7,199 nucleotides of DNA from Selenomonadaceae bacterium. GTDB lineage: Bacteria > Bacillota > Negativicutes > Selenomonadales > Selenomonadaceae. The stretch covers positions 1-7,199 of the forward strand of contig JAFSUE010000337.1 in the NCBI GenBank assembly GCA_017445435.1, written 5' to 3'. This document shows positions 4,948 through 7,199 of this stretch, in pieces (the stretch's first letter is position 1; each line of letters opens with the position of its first letter). The notes below the pieces were generated by a model. The model did no database searches. It saw nothing but the letters and a program-made list of their open reading frames with translations, and was not told the origin of the DNA. The position numbers were made by a program, and so were the translations under genes.

Positions 4948-4990
4948 AAAAGCACCTTCCAATTTCATTATAACTGAAAGGCGCTTTTTT
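4948..4990 (+). terminator. Rho-independent terminator with T6 tail
   Basis: AAAAGC (4948-4953) and CCTT (4955-4958) pair with AAGG (4978-4981) and GCTTTT (4983-4988), with one A:C mismatch, followed by further T residues to 4990. It ends whatever plus-strand transcription passes the toxin-antitoxin region (possibly readthrough from murA) and isolates the activase promoter. Confidence 0.75.
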
Positions 4991-5053
4991 AATGCGTAAT
5001 TCATAATGCGGAATGCGTAATGAAAAATCCTACCACCTACTCCCTACGCACTC
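4991..5053. repeat. Heptamer array upstream of the activase promoter
   Basis: Nine 7-bp units in one phase: AATGCGT, AATTCAT and three more AAT-type units ending with AATGAAA at 5019-5025. Then come CTA-ending units to 5046 and a diverged last one. As at 525-587, an AAT-type block is followed by a CTA/ACT-type block. The 15-mer at 5032-5046 is identical to 671-685. Confidence 0.85.
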
Positions 5054-5068
5054 TTCCTTAAAATTTCG

Positions 5069-5097
5069 TTGACAATGGCAAAACGGAATTATAAAAT
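5069..5097 (+). promoter_or_regulatory. Strong sigma-A-type promoter of the activase gene
   Basis: A consensus -35 box TTGACA (5069-5074), a 17-bp spacer and TAAAAT (5092-5097), five of six consensus bases. The start would be near 5104, placing the ribosome site GAGGTG (5104-5109) at the very 5' end of the mRNA. An alternative -10, TATAAA (5090-5095), has a 15-bp spacer. Confidence 0.7.
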
Positions 5098-5117
5098 TAT
5101 ATTGAGGTGAAATTTTT

Positions 5118-7199
5118 ATGAAAGTAGGGATTGATGTCGGCTCAACGACAATCAAGCTGGTTGTCATGGACGGCGAAGAAAAAATCATTCATACAAATTA
5201 CGCTAGGCATTTTTCCGAAATTGGCGGCTCACTAAAAAAAGTTCTTGAGACGCTGAAAAATATTGCAGGGGACGCAAAATTTAAAATCGCGCTTGCTGGT
5301 TCAGCTGGTATGGGCATTGCGAAAAAAATTTCTTTACCATTCGTACAGGAAGTTATCGCGTGTCAAACTGCCGTTGAAAAATTTATTCCGTCAACTGATA
5401 CCGTCGTCGAACTTGGCGGCGAAGATGCGAAAATTATTTATCTCAAAGGTGCGCCAGAAGTTCGTATGAATGGCGTATGCGCGGGCGGCACAGGTTCATT
5501 TATTGATCATATGGCGTCGCTACTTTCAACTGACGCGCTAGGTTTAAATTCTTTAGCCGAAAAAGGCAAGCAAATTTATACTATCGCGTCACGGTGCGGC
5601 GTCTTTGCAAAAACTGATATTCAAGCGCTGATGAATGACGGCGTAAAGAAGGCCGATATTGCGCTATCAATTTTTCAAGCGGTCGTCAATCAAACTATCG
5701 GCAATTTGGCGCAGGGTAGAGCGATTGACGGCGCTGTTGCATTTCTAGGCGGTCCACTACATTTTCTGCCTGAACTTAAGAAAAGATTTATCGAAACGCT
5801 TAACCTTTCGCCTGACAAAGTTGTCAATACGTCGAATGGAAATTTTTATGTGGCAACTGGCGCGGCGTTATGTACTGACGCTGAAAATTTTTCCGTCAAT
5901 CAGCTTGAACAATCCCTATCGAAAGTTGCAACGACTCACGAAACGCGAAAGTCAAATTTTATTTTGTTCCGCAATGACGACGACTATAAAATTTTCCGTA
6001 CCCGTCACGATTCGGCGAAAGTTAAACGCGGCGATTTAAAAACTTACTGCGGCAAAATTTTTATCGGCATTGACGCTGGCTCAACCACTACGAAAATTTG
6101 CGCGATTGGCGAAGATAAACAAATTTTGTACACGGCTTACGGTTCAAATGAAGGTTCGCCGCTTAAAACTGTTGTCAATCAAATTCGCGAACTGTACAAA
6201 AATCTTCCGCCTACCGCGCAGATTGCTAAAGTTTTCACGACTGGCTACGGTGAAGCGATTGTTAAAGCGGCACTTCACGCGGACGGTTCGGAAGTTGAAA
6301 CGTTCGCTCATCTTACTGCCGCGCAGGAATTTTGCCCCAACGTTTCATTCGTGCTTGACATTGGCGGGCAGGATATGAAATGTTTCTTCGTCAAAGACGG
6401 CACGATTGGCAACATTACGCTGAATGAAGCTTGCAGCGCGGGTTGCGGATCATTCATTCAAAATTTCGCGCAAGGATTAAATATGACTGTCGGCGACTTC
6501 GCGAATAAGGCGTTGACTTCGACTGCTCCTGTTGACTTGGGAACGCGTTGCACAGTTTTTATGAACTCGAAAGTTAAGCAGGCGCAAAAAGACGGCGCGT
6601 CTGTTAATGATATTTCGGCGGGAATTGCGGTATCTGTTATCAAGAATGCGCTGTTTAAAGTTATGCAACTGAAAAATGTTGACGAACTTGGCGAAAATAT
6701 CGTTGTACAAGGCGGAACTTTTTACAATGACGCGGTTTTACGCTCCATTGAAGAAATTCTTGGCAAGAAAGTCATTCGCCCTGACATTGCGGGACTTATG
6801 GGCGCTTACGGCGCGGCGTTGCTCGCAATGCAGAATTCAGAATTAAGAATTAAGAATGAAAGTTCAAATTTGCTTAAGCCTGAACAGTTGGAAAATTTTA
6901 ACGTCGTGACAAAATCTTATCGTTGCGGACGTTGCGGAAATAATTGTTTAATTACAATGCAAAAATTTCCTGACGGCGGCAAATTTTTTACTGGCAATCG
7001 TTGTGAACGCGGCGTCGGCGGAAAAATTTCTGCGGAAAGTGAAGACGTACCCAACGCCTACGCTTACAAGTACAAGCGCGTTTTCGATTATAAATCTTTG
7101 GACGAAAAATCTGCGCGGCGCGGCGTTATCGGCATTCCCCGCGTTTTGAATATGTATGAAGATTATCCATTTTGGCATACATTTTTCACGCAGTTAGGT
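5118..7199 (+). CDS. CoA-substrate-specific enzyme activase, double BadF/HgdC domain (3' end outside window)
   Basis: Members of this family hydrolyse ATP to drive one electron from a [4Fe-4S] cluster into 2-hydroxyacyl-CoA dehydratases or benzoyl-CoA reductase-like enzymes. The frame is open for 694 codons to the window edge; full-length relatives commonly exceed 1000 residues. The start is ATG 5118 with GAGGTG eight bases upstream. Domain 1 (about 1-255): phosphate loop GIDVGSTTIKL, cluster-ligand-type Cys121 (GVCAGGTGSF) and Cys160 (SRCGVFAKTD). Domain 2 (about 313-570): GIDAGSTTTKI, Cys439 (EACSAGCGSF) and Cys478 (TRCTVFMNSK). The ligand spacing is 39 residues in both domains, the same as Cys127/Cys166 of HgdC. 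A linker encoded by heptad repeats follows (570-581), then a metal-binding-like Cys603, Cys606, Cys610, Cys629 set (CGRCGNNC, GNRCERG) and the start of the DUF2229-type region. No dehydratase subunits are in the window, so the partner is unknown. Confidence 0.9.
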   Translation, partial: MKVGIDVGSTTIKLVVMDGEEKIIHTNYARHFSEIGGSLKKVLETLKNIAGDAKFKIALAGSAGMGIAKKISLPFVQEVIACQTAVEKFIPSTDTVVELGGEDAKIIYLKGAPEVRMNGVCAGGTGSFIDHMASLLSTDALGLNSLAEKGKQIYTIASRCGVFAKTDIQALMNDGVKKADIALSIFQAVVNQTIGNLAQGRAIDGAVAFLGGPLHFLPELKKRFIETLNLSPDKVVNTSNGNFYVATGAALCTDAENFSVNQLEQSLSKVATTHETRKSNFILFRNDDDYKIFRTRHDSAKVKRGDLKTYCGKIFIGIDAGSTTTKICAIGEDKQILYTAYGSNEGSPLKTVVNQIRELYKNLPPTAQIAKVFTTGYGEAIVKAALHADGSEVETFAHLTAAQEFCPNVSFVLDIGGQDMKCFFVKDGTIGNITLNEACSAGCGSFIQNFAQGLNMTVGDFANKALTSTAPVDLGTRCTVFMNSKVKQAQKDGASVNDISAGIAVSVIKNALFKVMQLKNVDELGENIVVQGGTFYNDAVLRSIEEILGKKVIRPDIAGLMGAYGAALLAMQNSELRIKNESSNLLKPEQLENFNVVTKSYRCGRCGNNCLITMQKFPDGGKFFTGNRCERGVGGKISAESEDVPNAYAYKYKRVFDYKSLDEKSARRGVIGIPRVLNMYEDYPFWHTFFTQLG
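6827..6861 (+). repeat. Heptamer array inside the activase reading frame
   Basis: Five exact 7-bp units: AATGCAG, AATTCAG, AATTAAG twice, then AATGAAA. They match the AAT-type block at 4991-5025 in unit type, order and the final AATGAAA. They are translated without a stop into MQNSELRIKNES, directly after the conserved end of the second ATPase domain (GAYGAALLA). Confidence 0.8.

Overview
The window suggests a moderately AT-rich bacterium of the Firmicutes type, most likely an anaerobe of the Negativicutes. This is an inference from the gene set: a thiamine-salvage kinase, a SpoIVB-type S55 peptidase homologue, MurA, and a giant 2-hydroxyacyl-CoA dehydratase-type activase. Strong AGGAGG-like ribosome sites and two TTG starts fit. 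No 16S or other marker is present, so the taxon is not proven.

Layout, left to right. (1) 1-486: the C-terminal part of a hydroxyethylthiazole kinase (ThiM), followed by an AT-rich gap with 7-bp periodic repeats and a weak terminator. (2) 702-4033: a sigma-A-like promoter and a leader with a perfect 10-bp inverted repeat. Then comes a secreted S55-family protein (831-2699) and, 68 bp later with no visible terminator, murA (2768-4033). The two could be one cell-envelope operon. (3) 4034-5117: a 1.1-kb gap with no long gene. It holds a tandem duplication of about 370-379 bp. Each copy reads as a complete type I toxin-antitoxin module of the Fst/par kind: a 25-residue membrane peptide on the minus strand with its own promoter and a ribosome-site-hiding leader hairpin, and a convergent small RNA on the plus strand with its own promoter, the two transcripts meeting at a shared hairpin. 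In the second module the small RNA carries a 19-nt stretch fully able to pair (two G:U pairs) with the toxin start region. (4) 5118 to the window end: a double-domain CoA-substrate-specific enzyme activase, cut by the window edge.

A second theme is a family of degenerate 7-bp periodic repeats in the gaps at 525-587, 663-685, 2710-2751 and 4991-5053. The same kind of array also lies inside the activase reading frame at 6827-6861, where it is translated as an interdomain linker.

The two most interesting items are the duplicated toxin-antitoxin modules, which have no long ORF and would be missed by normal gene calling, and the coding heptad array.
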